Below, piece after piece: positions 26,778 through 35,990 of a stretch of 64,000 nt of DNA. Under the pieces are notes generated by a model that saw nothing but the letters and a program-made list of their open reading frames with translations, made no database searches and was not told the DNA's origin. Made by a program: the position numbers and the translations under genes. Location of the stretch: contig NZ_CABPSA010000008.1 of the NCBI RefSeq assembly GCF_902459615.1, forward strand, positions 272,590 to 336,589, written 5' to 3'. Origin of the DNA: Pandoraea commovens. GTDB lineage: Bacteria; Pseudomonadota; Gammaproteobacteria; Burkholderiales; Burkholderiaceae. Numbering within the stretch: the stretch's first letter is position 1; each line of letters opens with the position of its first letter.

Positions 26778-27842
26778 TCAGAACGAGTGCGACACCCCGA
26801 TGTAGGCACCCATCTGGTTCTTGCCCGCAGGCGGATTGTCCAGCGAGTCGCTCGGAATTGCCGCTACCGAGAAGCTCTGGCCCGAGCTGTTCATCACGTA
26901 CGCGATCGTGCCGTACAGGAAGGTACGTTTCGAGAGGTTGTAAGTGGTGCCCAGTTCGGCCATCGTGGCGTGCCCGAAGCCGCCTGCCACGTTGACGTGA
27001 TAGACCGCCGCGTTTGCGGCCCACGCTGCCGTCGCCTGATACTTCACCCCGGCCCAGTAGTGGTCGGCGCGTGTGGCGAAGTTGGGGGCGGGTGCGTCCG
27101 GCGCGGACATGTGCGTGTAGCCCAGCGAGATCGTGAAGCGGTTCAGGAAGATATTCGCACCGGCGAAATATTCCCGCGAGGTAGCGAATATGTCGGTGAA
27201 GCGTCCGTTGGTGTCGCGAATTTCGTCATACAACGCGCGCAACTGGAACCGGTCGTGCGTGTACGTCAGCTGTGCGCCCATGCCACGGCCGTTGTTGAAC
27301 TGCCCGGCGATGTTGGAGAAGGCGTACTGACCGGCAATGTCGAACCCGCGCCAGTTCGGGCTTTGATAATTGACGGTATTGCTCGCCTGCGGCCAGTTAC
27401 GTCCGCGTACCAGCGACGCCGACGAGAAGGCCTGCTGCTGGAACGGATCGAAGTCCCAGACACCGTTGCTGATGAACAGGTTGCGTCCGAGCGTCAACTG
27501 GCCCCACGAGCGGGAGTTGAAGCCGACCAGGGCACGGCGGTCGAAGATCGAACCCGAGCCGTTGTTGTTGTAGCCGTTCATCAACTGGAAGCCGCCTTCC
27601 AGATTGAATACCGCATGCAATCCCTGTCCGAGATCTTCGTAGCCGCGCAGGCCGAACAGGCTCGTGCCGTAGTCGCCGCCCTGTGCGCTGAAGCGCGAGG
27701 TGGTGCCACCGTTGCCGTCCTGCAAGTTATTCATGAACTGAAAGCCGCCGTCGACGCGGCCATAGAGTTGCACGCTCGATTGCGCGTGCGCAAACGTACC
27801 GATGCCGCAAAGCAGGCTTGCTGCAATGAGCTTCTTCTTCAT
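26778..27842 (-). CDS. Gram-negative general porin (OmpC-like, Burkholderiales type)
   Basis: 354 aa from the ATG at 27842 (MKKKLIAASLLCGIGTFAHA signal peptide, cleavage before QSSVQ), with GGGGAG upstream. The mature start SSVQLYGRVDGG and the ending IGVSHSF are hallmarks of trimeric 16-strand porins of Betaproteobacteria; PEFG-like FGLRGYEDLGQGLHAVFNLEGG is present. Located in the outer membrane, it forms a diffusion pore; solute preference cannot be inferred. Burkholderiales genomes carry many paralogs. Likely monocistronic. Confidence 0.94.
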   Translation of the reverse strand: MKKKLIAASLLCGIGTFAHAQSSVQLYGRVDGGFQFMNNLQDGNGGTTSRFSAQGGDYGTSLFGLRGYEDLGQGLHAVFNLEGGFQLMNGYNNNGSGSIFDRRALVGFNSRSWGQLTLGRNLFISNGVWDFDPFQQQAFSSASLVRGRNWPQASNTVNYQSPNWRGFDIAGQYAFSNIAGQFNNGRGMGAQLTYTHDRFQLRALYDEIRDTNGRFTDIFATSREYFAGANIFLNRFTISLGYTHMSAPDAPAPNFATRADHYWAGVKYQATAAWAANAAVYHVNVAGGFGHATMAELGTTYNLSKRTFLYGTIAYVMNSSGQSFSVAAIPSDSLDNPPAGKNQMGAYIGVSHSF

Positions 27843-28436
27843 GATCTGCTCCCCAGGTTGCGTTTTGCCCCGCACCTTCTTTTGCGTGGTTATGCCCGTC
27901 GTCGTCGCGACACGCCCGCGCGGGGGCGTGCACAGACATCGGCGGAAAAGCCTGAAATTTCGTTACGAGTGACGAGAAATCGGCAAGCGGGGACGCCTGG
28001 GCAACGGGCGCCGCGTGGGGGAACGCGGCCGGTTGCGAGTGATGCCTGCACGTTCTGCATATCCATTTCGGACACTTCGAACAATTCGAACGTCACGCTC
28101 TGGCTTTCAGAGATCGTCGTCATGGCAGTCCACTGGCGTTGGGTCGGCGACAGCGCGATGCGCGCGCTGCCATGCGACCGGAGTGCGTGGCGGGAAGGGG
28201 CGTAACGATCCAGCTTGTGGGTCGATTAAGTTCGCATTACGTACGATTTCTCGACGCGATACAAACGCACCTTCGCCTGATTGGCTTCTTTATATCCGAA
28301 TTCCTCCTGATGCAACATAAGGGAAAGGCTTAGTTTTTCGACTGTTGCGCGCCAACAACCAGAAAGCGCCCGGCGTGACATTCCTGTGGCGAAAAGTCCC
28401 GTGGGGACGTTTCAGTCATCCGTTTTGGTCTGCGGC
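27843..28436. other. Gene-poor 594-bp stretch between porin and LysR genes
   Basis: No reading frame here has a convincing start, ribosome-binding site or protein pattern. It must contain the leftward porin promoter; the 28200-28330 part is AT-richer than its surroundings. I see no strong hairpin or repeat. Confidence 0.5.
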
Positions 28437-29375
28437 TCAGGCACGTCGGTCCGGCGCACCAAAGGCTTCCATCTTGCTGGCGAGGTGCGTGAGCAAGCGG
28501 TTGGCGGCACCGGACAAGCGTCGCCCGGCGCGCGTAATCAGATGCGCCTCGGCACTGTTGAGAATCGGATGGTCGATGGGCAGGGCGCGCAACACGCCAG
28601 CGTCGATTTCCTGCGAGACGGCAAAGGTCGGCAAGAACGTTGCGCCGAGACCGGCCCGCACGAAGTGCTTGAGCACAGAAATCGAGTTGGTCGTGACCGT
28701 TGGCACGAGCCGGTGCTTCTCCGACTGCTCGGCCAGTTCCATCAGTTGACGCGTGCCGTAGGCGCCGTGCATGAGCGCGAGCGGCACATCGTAGAGCGCG
28801 TCGAGTGTGAGCGTGCCGAGCTTGTCCGCCTTCGCGATCAGGGGCGAGCCGGGGGCGACGATCGCGTGCACCGGTTGCGCCAACTGGGCGCGAGAGACGA
28901 TCTTGGGCTCGGCGGGCGGGTTGTAGACGAGTCCGATGTCCGCATCGTCTTCCGCCACGAGCCGCATCACTTCGTTCGTCCCTGCGAGATCGAGCGTGAG
29001 GGTGATGTCGGGATAGCGCTTGCAGAAGAATTGCAGCGGCGCCCCCATCAGATCGCTGACGAAGCCCTCGCCGACGGCCAGCCGGATATGGCCGCGCCGC
29101 AGTCCGCGCACTTCCTGAAGCTTGGCGAGCAAGTCCTCCTGGTGCGCGCGCTGCTCGCGGTAGTACTCCATGAGCAAACGGCCAGCCTGCGTCAGGTGGA
29201 CCCCGCGCTTGTGACGTTCGATGAGCGGTAGCGCCAATTCGGCCTCCAGCAAGGCGATCTGGCGGCTGACGGCGGACGGGGCGATGTCGAGTCTGTCGGC
29301 GGCGGCGCGCACCGTGCCGCACTGGACGGCTTCGAACAGATACGACAGACGGCTTTCGTTGATGGCGGGTGTCAT
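28437..29375 (-). CDS. LysR-family regulator divergent from the VOC/dehydrogenase cluster
   Basis: 312 aa. Winged HTH at about 8-66 (AAADRLDIAPSAVSRQIALLE), then the inducer-binding domain (RGHIRLAVGEGFVSDLM). It is divergent from the VOC gene at 29549, so it probably controls the catabolic set at 29.5-35.2 kb. A GAACA-N4-TGTTC palindrome lies in the shared intergenic region. The type resembles nitrogen-assimilation and CbbR-like LysR proteins only loosely; the inducer is unknown. Confidence 0.9.
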   Translation of the reverse strand: MTPAINESRLSYLFEAVQCGTVRAAADRLDIAPSAVSRQIALLEAELALPLIERHKRGVHLTQAGRLLMEYYREQRAHQEDLLAKLQEVRGLRRGHIRLAVGEGFVSDLMGAPLQFFCKRYPDITLTLDLAGTNEVMRLVAEDDADIGLVYNPPAEPKIVSRAQLAQPVHAIVAPGSPLIAKADKLGTLTLDALYDVPLALMHGAYGTRQLMELAEQSEKHRLVPTVTTNSISVLKHFVRAGLGATFLPTFAVSQEIDAGVLRALPIDHPILNSAEAHLITRAGRRLSGAANRLLTHLASKMEAFGAPDRRA

Positions 29376-29395
29376 GCCCTAAAGACTAATAATTA

Positions 29396-29409
29396 GAACA
29401 AAAATGTTC
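29396..29409. promoter_or_regulatory. Candidate LysR operator
   Basis: GAACAAAAATGTTC is a 14-bp palindrome, with a T-N11-A-like spacing, 20 bases upstream of the LysR start and within the divergent promoter region. Confidence 0.5.
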
Positions 29410-29548
29410 AAGCGTTGTCATTGAGCGTCATTTTTTTTCAATCCACACTGCGAAGCATGCGGATCGGCCCCGACGCCGTGCAACGAACCCAGGCGAGGCC
29501 CGGTGTCGGCGGTCCGATTCCGCGCCACTCACCCCTCGGAGGCACCCG

Positions 29549-30457
29549 ATGAGCCTGACGATTCCACCGCGCAATTCGCGATTCGGCATCGATCATCCGC
29601 TGGTGACGGTCCATGACCATCCGCGGCGGCTGGCGCATTACGAGCGCATGGGATTTGCCCCGTCGCCGGTCTCGTATCACCCGTGGGGCACGGTCACGTC
29701 GCTGATGATGTTCGGCGACAACTTCATCGAACTGATCGGCGTGGACGACGCGAGCAAGTTCGGCACGAACGCCGTTGGCGACTTCTGCTTCGGACGCTAT
29801 CTCTGCAGCTTCCTCGCCCGCGAAGAGGGCGTCTCCCTGGTTGCACTGCACAGTAAGGACGCTCGCGCCGACCATACCCGCCTCACGCAGGCCGGGCTGG
29901 AGACGCAGGGCATCATCGATTTTCGCCGCGCGATGCGCAAACCCGATGGCGCGCCCGACGAGGCCGTGGTGGCGCTGGGCCTGTTCATCGACGACGCGCT
30001 CGGTGACGCTTCCAATTTCATCTGCCACCAGCATCGCCCCGAGCTGATCTGGGTGCCCGAGTGGCAGAACCACGCGAACGGTGTCACCGGCATCGTCGGT
30101 ATTACGTACGTGACGCCCGACACGGTGTCGTTGCGCACGCTCGCCACACGCTGGCAGCGCATGTACGGTGCGCGCCACGTCGATTTGTACGACGGCGGCG
30201 CAGTGGCCGACACGGGGTGCGGGCACTTGCGGGCGATGTCGCCGCAGCGCGCCGAAGCGCGTTATGCCGCCGTAGGCCTGCCGATGGCGCAGGGCGTACG
30301 CACGCACGCCGTGGCGATCACGCTGCTCACGCCGGATCTGGCGCACGTCGAGGCGTTGTGGCGGGAGAACGGCGTGCCCTATGGCTATAACGAGCATGGA
30401 CTGGTAGTGGAGCCCGAATTCGCGGGCAATGTGGTGCTGGAGTTCGTCAATCACTAG
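29549..30457 (+). CDS. VOC superfamily (glyoxalase-like) protein
   Basis: 302 aa; GGAGG upstream of the ATG at 29549. The N-terminus FGIDHPLVTVHD and the second half IVGITYVTPDTVSLRTLATRW show paired beta-alpha-beta-beta-beta modules of the vicinal-oxygen-chelate fold. Candidate metal ligands are His15, the Glu in NFIELIGV and His residues of the second module. It resembles Glyoxalase_3-type proteins rather than extradiol dioxygenases. It is the first of three enzyme genes with the same orientation; a lyase or isomerase step on a hydroxy-acid or aldehyde precursor is an inference. Confidence 0.75.
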   Translation: MSLTIPPRNSRFGIDHPLVTVHDHPRRLAHYERMGFAPSPVSYHPWGTVTSLMMFGDNFIELIGVDDASKFGTNAVGDFCFGRYLCSFLAREEGVSLVALHSKDARADHTRLTQAGLETQGIIDFRRAMRKPDGAPDEAVVALGLFIDDALGDASNFICHQHRPELIWVPEWQNHANGVTGIVGITYVTPDTVSLRTLATRWQRMYGARHVDLYDGGAVADTGCGHLRAMSPQRAEARYAAVGLPMAQGVRTHAVAITLLTPDLAHVEALWRENGVPYGYNEHGLVVEPEFAGNVVLEFVNH

Positions 30458-30590
30458 CGCCCGCCGCAAAACGCATCAACACATAACGATCCCCTGAATT
30501 TACTCACCGACCGGATGTCACGGGCGGTGTCGAGCAACGCGGCGTCGCCCGTGGGGGCGGCGTCATCTTCGCAGTCAAATTGGAGTCAAC

Positions 30591-31472
30591 ATGAAAATCA
30601 TCGGAGTGGTCGGACTGGGCAATATGGGACGCGGCATGGCGCTGTCGTTGCAGCGCGGCGGTTTCACGGTGCTTGGGTTCGATCCGTCGCCGGCCGCCGG
30701 TGCCGCGCTGGCGCAGGCCGGTATCGGTCTGCGCGCGTCGGTCGCCGAACTGGCTCGCGAAGCCGACGCCCTCGTGCTGTCGCTGCCGACGTCGCAAGTC
30801 GTCGAGGCCGTGGTGAACGGCGCGGACGGCATCGCCGCGAACGGGCGTGAAGGTCTGGTCGTGGTCGACACGTCGACGGCCGATCCGGAAAGCACCCGCG
30901 CGCTGGCCGTGACGCTGCGCGAAAAAGGCATTGCCCTGGTCGACGCGCCGGTCTCCGGTGGCCCGAAGGGCGCGCTGAACGGCGCACTCACGATGGTGCT
31001 GGGCGGCTCGGCCGAAGACGTCGCCCGCATCGAGCCGGTGCTCGCCGCCATGTCGGCCAAGCGCGTGCACATCGGTGACGTGGGTGCCGGTCACGTGACC
31101 AAACTGATCAACAACCTGATGTGCGCCGCCCACCTCGTGGTGGCCGGTGAAGCGATGCGTCTGGCGAAAGCTGCTGGCGTTGCCCCGGAGCAAGTGCTCG
31201 AAGGCCTGAACGCCGGGTCGGGCCGCAGTGGCATCACGCAAACCAACTATCCGACGTGGATCCTGAACGACGCCTTCGACTCCGGCTTCACGATGAAGCT
31301 CATGCGCAAGGACGTGCGTCTGGCCATGGCGCTGGCCGAGCAGACGGGCACGCTCGCCACGGGCCCGCTGTCGGCGGAAGTCGGACGCCTGTGGGCCGCG
31401 AGCGCCGCGACCGTGGGCGACGACGAGGACTTCAACCGCATCGTGCAATTCATCGAGCCGGGCCGCGCCTGA
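30591..31472 (+). CDS. 3-hydroxyisobutyrate dehydrogenase-family NAD(P)-dependent oxidoreductase
   Basis: 293 aa; GGAG upstream. N-terminal Rossmann GLGNMGRGMALSLQRGG at about residues 8-24, substrate-binding VDAPVSGGPKGALNGALT near 113 and the catalytic Lys in GAGHVTKLINNL near 167. Members oxidise beta-hydroxyacids such as 3-hydroxyisobutyrate, tartronate or related compounds. Followed 99 bases later by an aldehyde dehydrogenase, the typical order for stepwise oxidation of a hydroxyl group. No mmsA-type CoA-acylating dehydrogenase is next to it, so valine degradation is not indicated. Confidence 0.85.
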   Translation: MKIIGVVGLGNMGRGMALSLQRGGFTVLGFDPSPAAGAALAQAGIGLRASVAELAREADALVLSLPTSQVVEAVVNGADGIAANGREGLVVVDTSTADPESTRALAVTLREKGIALVDAPVSGGPKGALNGALTMVLGGSAEDVARIEPVLAAMSAKRVHIGDVGAGHVTKLINNLMCAAHLVVAGEAMRLAKAAGVAPEQVLEGLNAGSGRSGITQTNYPTWILNDAFDSGFTMKLMRKDVRLAMALAEQTGTLATGPLSAEVGRLWAASAATVGDDEDFNRIVQFIEPGRA

Positions 31473-31571
31473 GCGCCGCGCACCTGCATCGATGCTTTAC
31501 GACGTACCTCTCTGATTTTTTGTTTTGACGACACGATGCGCACCTGAGTGCGCATCGCACGGAGCTTTCTC

Positions 31572-33086
31572 ATGGCAGACCAACAAGCCACCGCTTTGCT
31601 CGGCGCATTCGCCAAGTTTTTCCCCAACGCCACCACCATCGGCTCGTTCGTCAATGGCGAACTGGTTGAAGGCTCGGGTGAGTCGAACATCGACATCGTG
31701 AACCCGGCCACCGGCCAGACCGTGCTGACCTATCGCGATGCGGGTGCCGCCGTCGTGGCGCAAGCCGCCGATGCCGCGCAAGCTGCACAAAAGACCTGGT
31801 GGGCGCTCACGCACGCCGCGCGCGGTCGTGTGATGCAAGCCGTCGGTGCGAAGATTCGCGAAAACGCCGAAGCGCTTGCCCAGCTCGAGTCCATCGGCGC
31901 AGGCAAGCCGATCCGCGATTGCCGTGGTGAAGTCGGCAAGGTGGCGGAGATGTTCGAGTACTACGCTGGCTGGACGGACAAGTTCTTCGGCGATGTCATT
32001 CCCGTGCCGAGCACCCACCTGAACTACACGCGTCGCGAAGCCATGGGCGTGGTGCTGCAAATCACGCCGTGGAACGCGCCGGTCTTCACGTGCGGCTGGC
32101 AACTGGCCCCGGCGATCGCCATGGGCAACGGCGTGTTGCTCAAGCCGTCGGAACTCACGCCGGCCAGCTCGCTGGTCGTTGCCGCCCTTGCCGAGCAGGC
32201 CGGTGTGCCGCGCGGTCTCATCAATGTGCTCGCCGGCTTCGGCCATACGACGGGCCAAGCTGCGATTTCGCATCCGGTCGTCAAGAAGGTCGTGTTCGTC
32301 GGCTCGCCCGCCACGGGCAGCAAGATCGCCACGGCCGCTGCGCAACGTCTGTTGCCGAGCGTGCTGGAACTGGGCGGCAAGTCGGCCAACATCGTGTTCG
32401 ACGACGCCGACCTCAAGCGTGCCTGTCTCGGTGCGCAGGCCGCCATCTTCTCGAGCGCGGGTCAGAGCTGTGTGGCCGGTTCGCGTCTGCTGGTGCAGCG
32501 CGGCGTGTACGACCAGATGATCGACATGCTCGCGCGTGGCGCGGAAAAGATTCGCGTGGGCGAGCCGATGGACGACACCACCGAAGTCGGTCCGATCTGC
32601 AACCGCACGCAGTATCAGCACGTCATGAACATGATCGACGCGGGCGTCGAAGGCGGCGCGCGTCTGGCCGCCGGTTCGCAGCAACGCAGCGACGGCGGCT
32701 TCTTCGTGCGCCCGACCGTGCTGGCCGATGCCAATAACGCGATGGGCGTGGCCCGCACCGAAATCTTCGGCCCGGTGGTCGTCGCGATTCCGTTCGACAC
32801 GGAAGAAGAAGCGCTGGCGATTGCGAACGACAGCGAGTTCGGTCTGGCCGGTGCCGTCTGGACTCAGGACGTGGCCCGCGCGCACCGTGTGGCGTCGCAG
32901 GTCAACGCCGGTACGTTCTGGATCAACGGCTACAAGACCATCAACGTCGCCTCGCCGTTCGGCGGCTACGGCCACAGCGGTTATGGCCGTTCCAGCGGTG
33001 TGGAAGCGCTGTATGAGTACACGCAGACGAAGAGCGTCTGGGTCGAGACGGCTGCCAACCCGGCCACGCCGTTCGGCTACGTCTGA
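31572..33086 (+). CDS. Aldehyde dehydrogenase (NAD(P)-dependent, betaine-aldehyde-dehydrogenase-like)
   Basis: 504 aa from the ATG at 31572 (ACGGAG upstream); the frame extends to 31548 without support. Cofactor motif LQITPWNAPVF near residue 163, catalytic Glu in LELGGKSANIVF near 265 and catalytic Cys in SSAGQSCVAGSR near 299. The substrate is not identifiable; together with the preceding dehydrogenase it could oxidise an alcohol to the acid. The MITE copy 2 lies downstream, between this gene and the permease. Confidence 0.9.
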   Translation: MADQQATALLGAFAKFFPNATTIGSFVNGELVEGSGESNIDIVNPATGQTVLTYRDAGAAVVAQAADAAQAAQKTWWALTHAARGRVMQAVGAKIRENAEALAQLESIGAGKPIRDCRGEVGKVAEMFEYYAGWTDKFFGDVIPVPSTHLNYTRREAMGVVLQITPWNAPVFTCGWQLAPAIAMGNGVLLKPSELTPASSLVVAALAEQAGVPRGLINVLAGFGHTTGQAAISHPVVKKVVFVGSPATGSKIATAAAQRLLPSVLELGGKSANIVFDDADLKRACLGAQAAIFSSAGQSCVAGSRLLVQRGVYDQMIDMLARGAEKIRVGEPMDDTTEVGPICNRTQYQHVMNMIDAGVEGGARLAAGSQQRSDGGFFVRPTVLADANNAMGVARTEIFGPVVVAIPFDTEEEALAIANDSEFGLAGAVWTQDVARAHRVASQVNAGTFWINGYKTINVASPFGGYGHSGYGRSSGVEALYEYTQTKSVWVETAANPATPFGYV

Positions 33087-33349
33087 GCGTGACACCCCGG
33101 GTGGCCGGGGGCGAAAGCCCGCAGTCGCCCGGTGGGAATTGCTGTCATCGTGCGTTCAGTTGTCGGGAACGCGTGGCGATAGGGCAATAAATGGGTAGTG
33201 AGTTTGCCGGGCACCGGTCGTGAGACGTTGTCCGGCATGCGAGCGTTTCAGCCTGCGGGACAGGGGGCCGAAACGGTGTTTTTGACCGCGTATAATGCCG
33301 CCCTCGGGTGGTTCGGCGCGGGGGATTGATTACGCTGTTGCTGTCACTA

Positions 33350-33613
33350 GGGTCTGTTCACATTAATACGGGCTCGTGTTGCCCGGCCAAAGGGGCGAGC
33401 GCAAGGAATGAGCCGAAGCGAATGTCGGTAATATTCGCGAGGATCATGACGCCGCGATCGCCCCTTTGGGTGGACAACCCGAAGGGAACGTGCCCTACCG
33501 GCCGTCTGGCGGCGTTGCCCGCAGCTTGCTTGGGGCGACCAAGCAAGCTGCGAGCGCCTTGCCAGCCAGCCGGTAGAACACGTTCACGAGCCCGTATTAA
33601 TGTGAACAGACCC
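33350..33613. mobile_element. MITE copy 2 (264 bp), inverted relative to copy 1
   Basis: The two ends are perfect inverted repeats over 29 bases beginning GGGTCTGTTCAC, with TA on each side (33348-33349 and 33614-33615). The reverse complement aligns with copy 1 along its whole length. Internal dyads CCAAAGGGGCGA/TCGCCCCTTTGG and AGCTTGCTTGG/CCAAGCAAGCT are preserved. It has no coding capacity for a transposase. The rest of 33087-33815 holds no gene I can support; a CATGGCGG/CCGCCATG hairpin lies at 33627-33650. Confidence 0.87.
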
Positions 33614-33815
33614 TAAGGTATGCCAACATGGCGGGCGTTCAGCCGCCATGCCCCAAGAGTTCGCCGGTGTATCCCGTCAGGATCGGATCGACGGAGTGGA
33701 CCGGACGGACGGCGTGCCGAACTTCCTTAACTACCGAAATGGTGGCCGACCCGCCGAATAGCTCGACGGCGCACGGCATCGGACCGGCTCAATAGCAAGT
33801 GCAGTGGAGACCCAG

Positions 33816-35183
33816 ATGGCAGTCATGGAACAAAAAGCGGCCAAGCCGCAGGGAGGCGCCTTCAGCGATGGCGTGCGCCTGTATGTTTGGGCAATCGTGA
33901 TCCTGGTGGTCGCGGAGCTGATCGGTGCGATCAGCATCAATGCCGGTCACGGCAAGATCGTGTTGTTGCCGATGGTCTGGGCCTTGTTGCTCGGCGCGGC
34001 ATTGGGCCTGTCGCAGGCGCGCTTGCCGCGTTTCGCACAGATCGACTTGTCGATGCAGCACAAGGCAGCCGCCATTCTGCAACCGGCGCTGCTGCTGTTC
34101 GTGGCAAAGCTCGGCCTGCTCGTGGGCGGCTCGCTGCCCAAGCTCGTGGCCGCCGGCTGGGCGCTGGTGTTCCAGGAGTTCGGCCACTTCGTCGGCACGA
34201 TCATTCTGGGCCTGCCGGTCGCACTGATGCTTGGCATCAAGCGCGAAGCCATTGGCGCGACCTTCTCGGTCGGCCGTGAGCCGAGCCTCGCGATCATCGG
34301 CGAAAAGTACGGTTTCGATTCGCCGGAAGGCCGTGGCGTGCTGGCCGAGTACCTGACGGGCACCATCTTCGGTGCAGTGTTCATCTCGCTGTTCGCGGGC
34401 TTCGTCGCCAGCCTGAACCTGTTCCATCCGCACTCGCTCGCCATGGGCGCCGGTGTGGGCTCGGGTTCGATGATGGCCGCTGCTGCGGGTGCGATTGCCG
34501 CACAGCAGACGCCGGAAGTCGCCAAGGAAGTCGCCACGTTCGCCGCTGCGTCGAACCTGATCACGACGACCATCGGCACGTACTTCACGCTGTTCATCTC
34601 GCTGCCGCTCGCCGTGTGGGGCTACCGCGTGATGGAGCCGGTGCTGGGCCGCATGAGCAAGCGTGGCCGTGCCAACGCCGAAGCCGCTGCCGTGGCCGAC
34701 GCCGAAGCCGCCAAGGAACTCAAGGAAGCCAGCAAGGCGCACACCGTCGAGATGAACTTCGGCGCACGTCTGTTCGCATGGTTCTTCTCGGGCGCCCTTG
34801 CGCTGGTCGGCAACAGCATGGCCTTCAAGACGCCGTTCCTCGACGGCGTGCCGGGCATGCTGATCATCATCGGTGCCGTGCTTGTGGGTGAAGCGCTGTA
34901 CTTCGTCACGCGCCGCAAGGTGCCGGCCGTGTGCTGGGTGTCGCTGATCGCGATGTTCCTGACGTCGCCGGCCTTCCCGTTCGCGCCAGTCGTCGAGCAG
35001 TTCACGGGCAAGATCAACTTCCTGTCGCTGGTCACGCCGATGCTGACTTACGCCGGTCTGTCGGTTGCCAAGGACGTGCCCGCCTTCCGTCGTCTGGGCT
35101 GGCGCATCGTGGTTGTGTCGTTCCTCGCGAACGCCGGTACGTTCCTTGGTGCCGCGATCATCGCCGAATTCTTCCACGTGTAA
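33816..35183 (+). CDS. DUF3100 family membrane protein (putative transporter)
   Basis: 455 aa from the ATG at 33816, with TGGAG seven bases upstream. It has about ten to twelve hydrophobic segments, starting LYVWAIVILVVAELIGAI, with a charged cytoplasmic-type loop (EAAAVADAEAAKELKEASKAH) at about 290-315. Repeated GAGVGSGSMMAAAAGA and re-entrant-like Gly-rich stretches suggest a secondary transporter. The family has no assigned substrate. Same strand as the VOC, dehydrogenase and aldehyde dehydrogenase genes, so it may import their substrate, but the MITE and a 729-base gap separate it from them. Confidence 0.8.
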   Translation: MAVMEQKAAKPQGGAFSDGVRLYVWAIVILVVAELIGAISINAGHGKIVLLPMVWALLLGAALGLSQARLPRFAQIDLSMQHKAAAILQPALLLFVAKLGLLVGGSLPKLVAAGWALVFQEFGHFVGTIILGLPVALMLGIKREAIGATFSVGREPSLAIIGEKYGFDSPEGRGVLAEYLTGTIFGAVFISLFAGFVASLNLFHPHSLAMGAGVGSGSMMAAAAGAIAAQQTPEVAKEVATFAAASNLITTTIGTYFTLFISLPLAVWGYRVMEPVLGRMSKRGRANAEAAAVADAEAAKELKEASKAHTVEMNFGARLFAWFFSGALALVGNSMAFKTPFLDGVPGMLIIIGAVLVGEALYFVTRRKVPAVCWVSLIAMFLTSPAFPFAPVVEQFTGKINFLSLVTPMLTYAGLSVAKDVPAFRRLGWRIVVVSFLANAGTFLGAAIIAEFFHV

Positions 35184-35264
35184 TGCCTGATGGCGAACGC
35201 GCGACGGTGACAGGTCGCGCTTTCGCAGGCAGTCGGAAGACGCAATAGCTGGAATGCTGGAAAG

Positions 35265-35310
35265 CGAAGGGCCGGGTCCTGCGGTATGCAGGCCCGGCCC
35301 TTCGTGTTTT
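35265..35310. terminator. Bidirectional terminator between DUF3100 and EF-hand genes
   Basis: CGAAGGGCCGGG(T)CCTGC pairs with GCAGGCCCGGCCCTTCG, loop GGTAT, followed by TGTTTT. The genes converge here. Confidence 0.88.
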
Positions 35311-35324
35311 AAGGCGGAGGCAAA

Positions 35325-35897
35325 TCATGGCTTCGTCGTAGCGGCGTCAGCCTGCGCCCGGTCGTGATAGTAGCGACGGAAGAAGCTGCGGATTTCCGCG
35401 GCCGAGAGCTTGCCGTCGCGATTGACGTCGATCTCGTCGAAATGCTGGTACAGGAACGGCTCCGAGGCGGCGGCTTCGTCGCGGCTCAGATAACCGTCGC
35501 CATCCTTGTCGGCCGCCTTGAAATAGCGCTCGAACGTGGCGCGACGTGCCTGCAACTGGCTGCGTTGATACGCGGCCCATTCGTTGCGGTCGATCTTGCC
35601 GTCGTGATTGGTATCGATGGCGTCGAACGAACGCTGCAGGTACAGGCCGAGTGCGGCGTTCTGATCGGCGGCGTCGCCGTAGTCCGGGCCTGCCGTGGGC
35701 GGTGGCGGCGGATTCGGCGTGGTCGGCACGACACCGTTGACGGGCGGCATGCCCGACTGTGCGAAGCTCGGCATCGCGGCCAGCGACAGGGCGGCCACGC
35801 CCGCACAAACGGTCACGACAGCGAGGGTCCGGCGGCCGAGGCGTCGTGTCTTGAGCGTGCTAAGCGTACGCTGGCGAAGGGTGTCCTGGGAGTTCAT
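35325..35897 (-). CDS. Exported EF-hand calcium-binding protein
   Basis: 190 aa. Signal-anchor or signal peptide with a long n-region and hydrophobic core TLAVVTVCAGVAALSLAAM, cleavage near SFAQS. A Pro-rich stretch follows (NPPPPPTAGP, 62-71). Three EF-hand loops are intact: DTNHDGKIDRNE (95-106), DKDGDGYLSRDE (130-141) and DVNRDGKLSAAE (157-168), each with Asp or Asn at positions 1, 3, 5 and Glu at 12. The protein probably works in the periplasm as a calcium binder. It lies just downstream of two small lipoprotein genes in the same orientation. Confidence 0.88.
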   Translation of the reverse strand: MNSQDTLRQRTLSTLKTRRLGRRTLAVVTVCAGVAALSLAAMPSFAQSGMPPVNGVVPTTPNPPPPPTAGPDYGDAADQNAALGLYLQRSFDAIDTNHDGKIDRNEWAAYQRSQLQARRATFERYFKAADKDGDGYLSRDEAAASEPFLYQHFDEIDVNRDGKLSAAEIRSFFRRYYHDRAQADAATTKP

Positions 35898-35990
35898 AGC
35901 TCGCTTCTCCTTATTGCATCGTCAGTTGAGCGGGGGCCGTGCATCGCCCCTTAATGACAGCAGTCGGCTGCCGTCGGCCTTCGGCATGGA

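Noticed and set aside
27890-28123. 77-codon leftward frame upstream of the porin
   Set aside because: No ribosome-binding site and an Arg/Pro-rich C-terminus typical of a shadow in GC-rich DNA.
33282-33296. TTGACC and TATAAT close together upstream of MITE copy 2
   Set aside because: The spacing is only three to four bases, so they cannot form one promoter; no good -35 lies 17 bases upstream.
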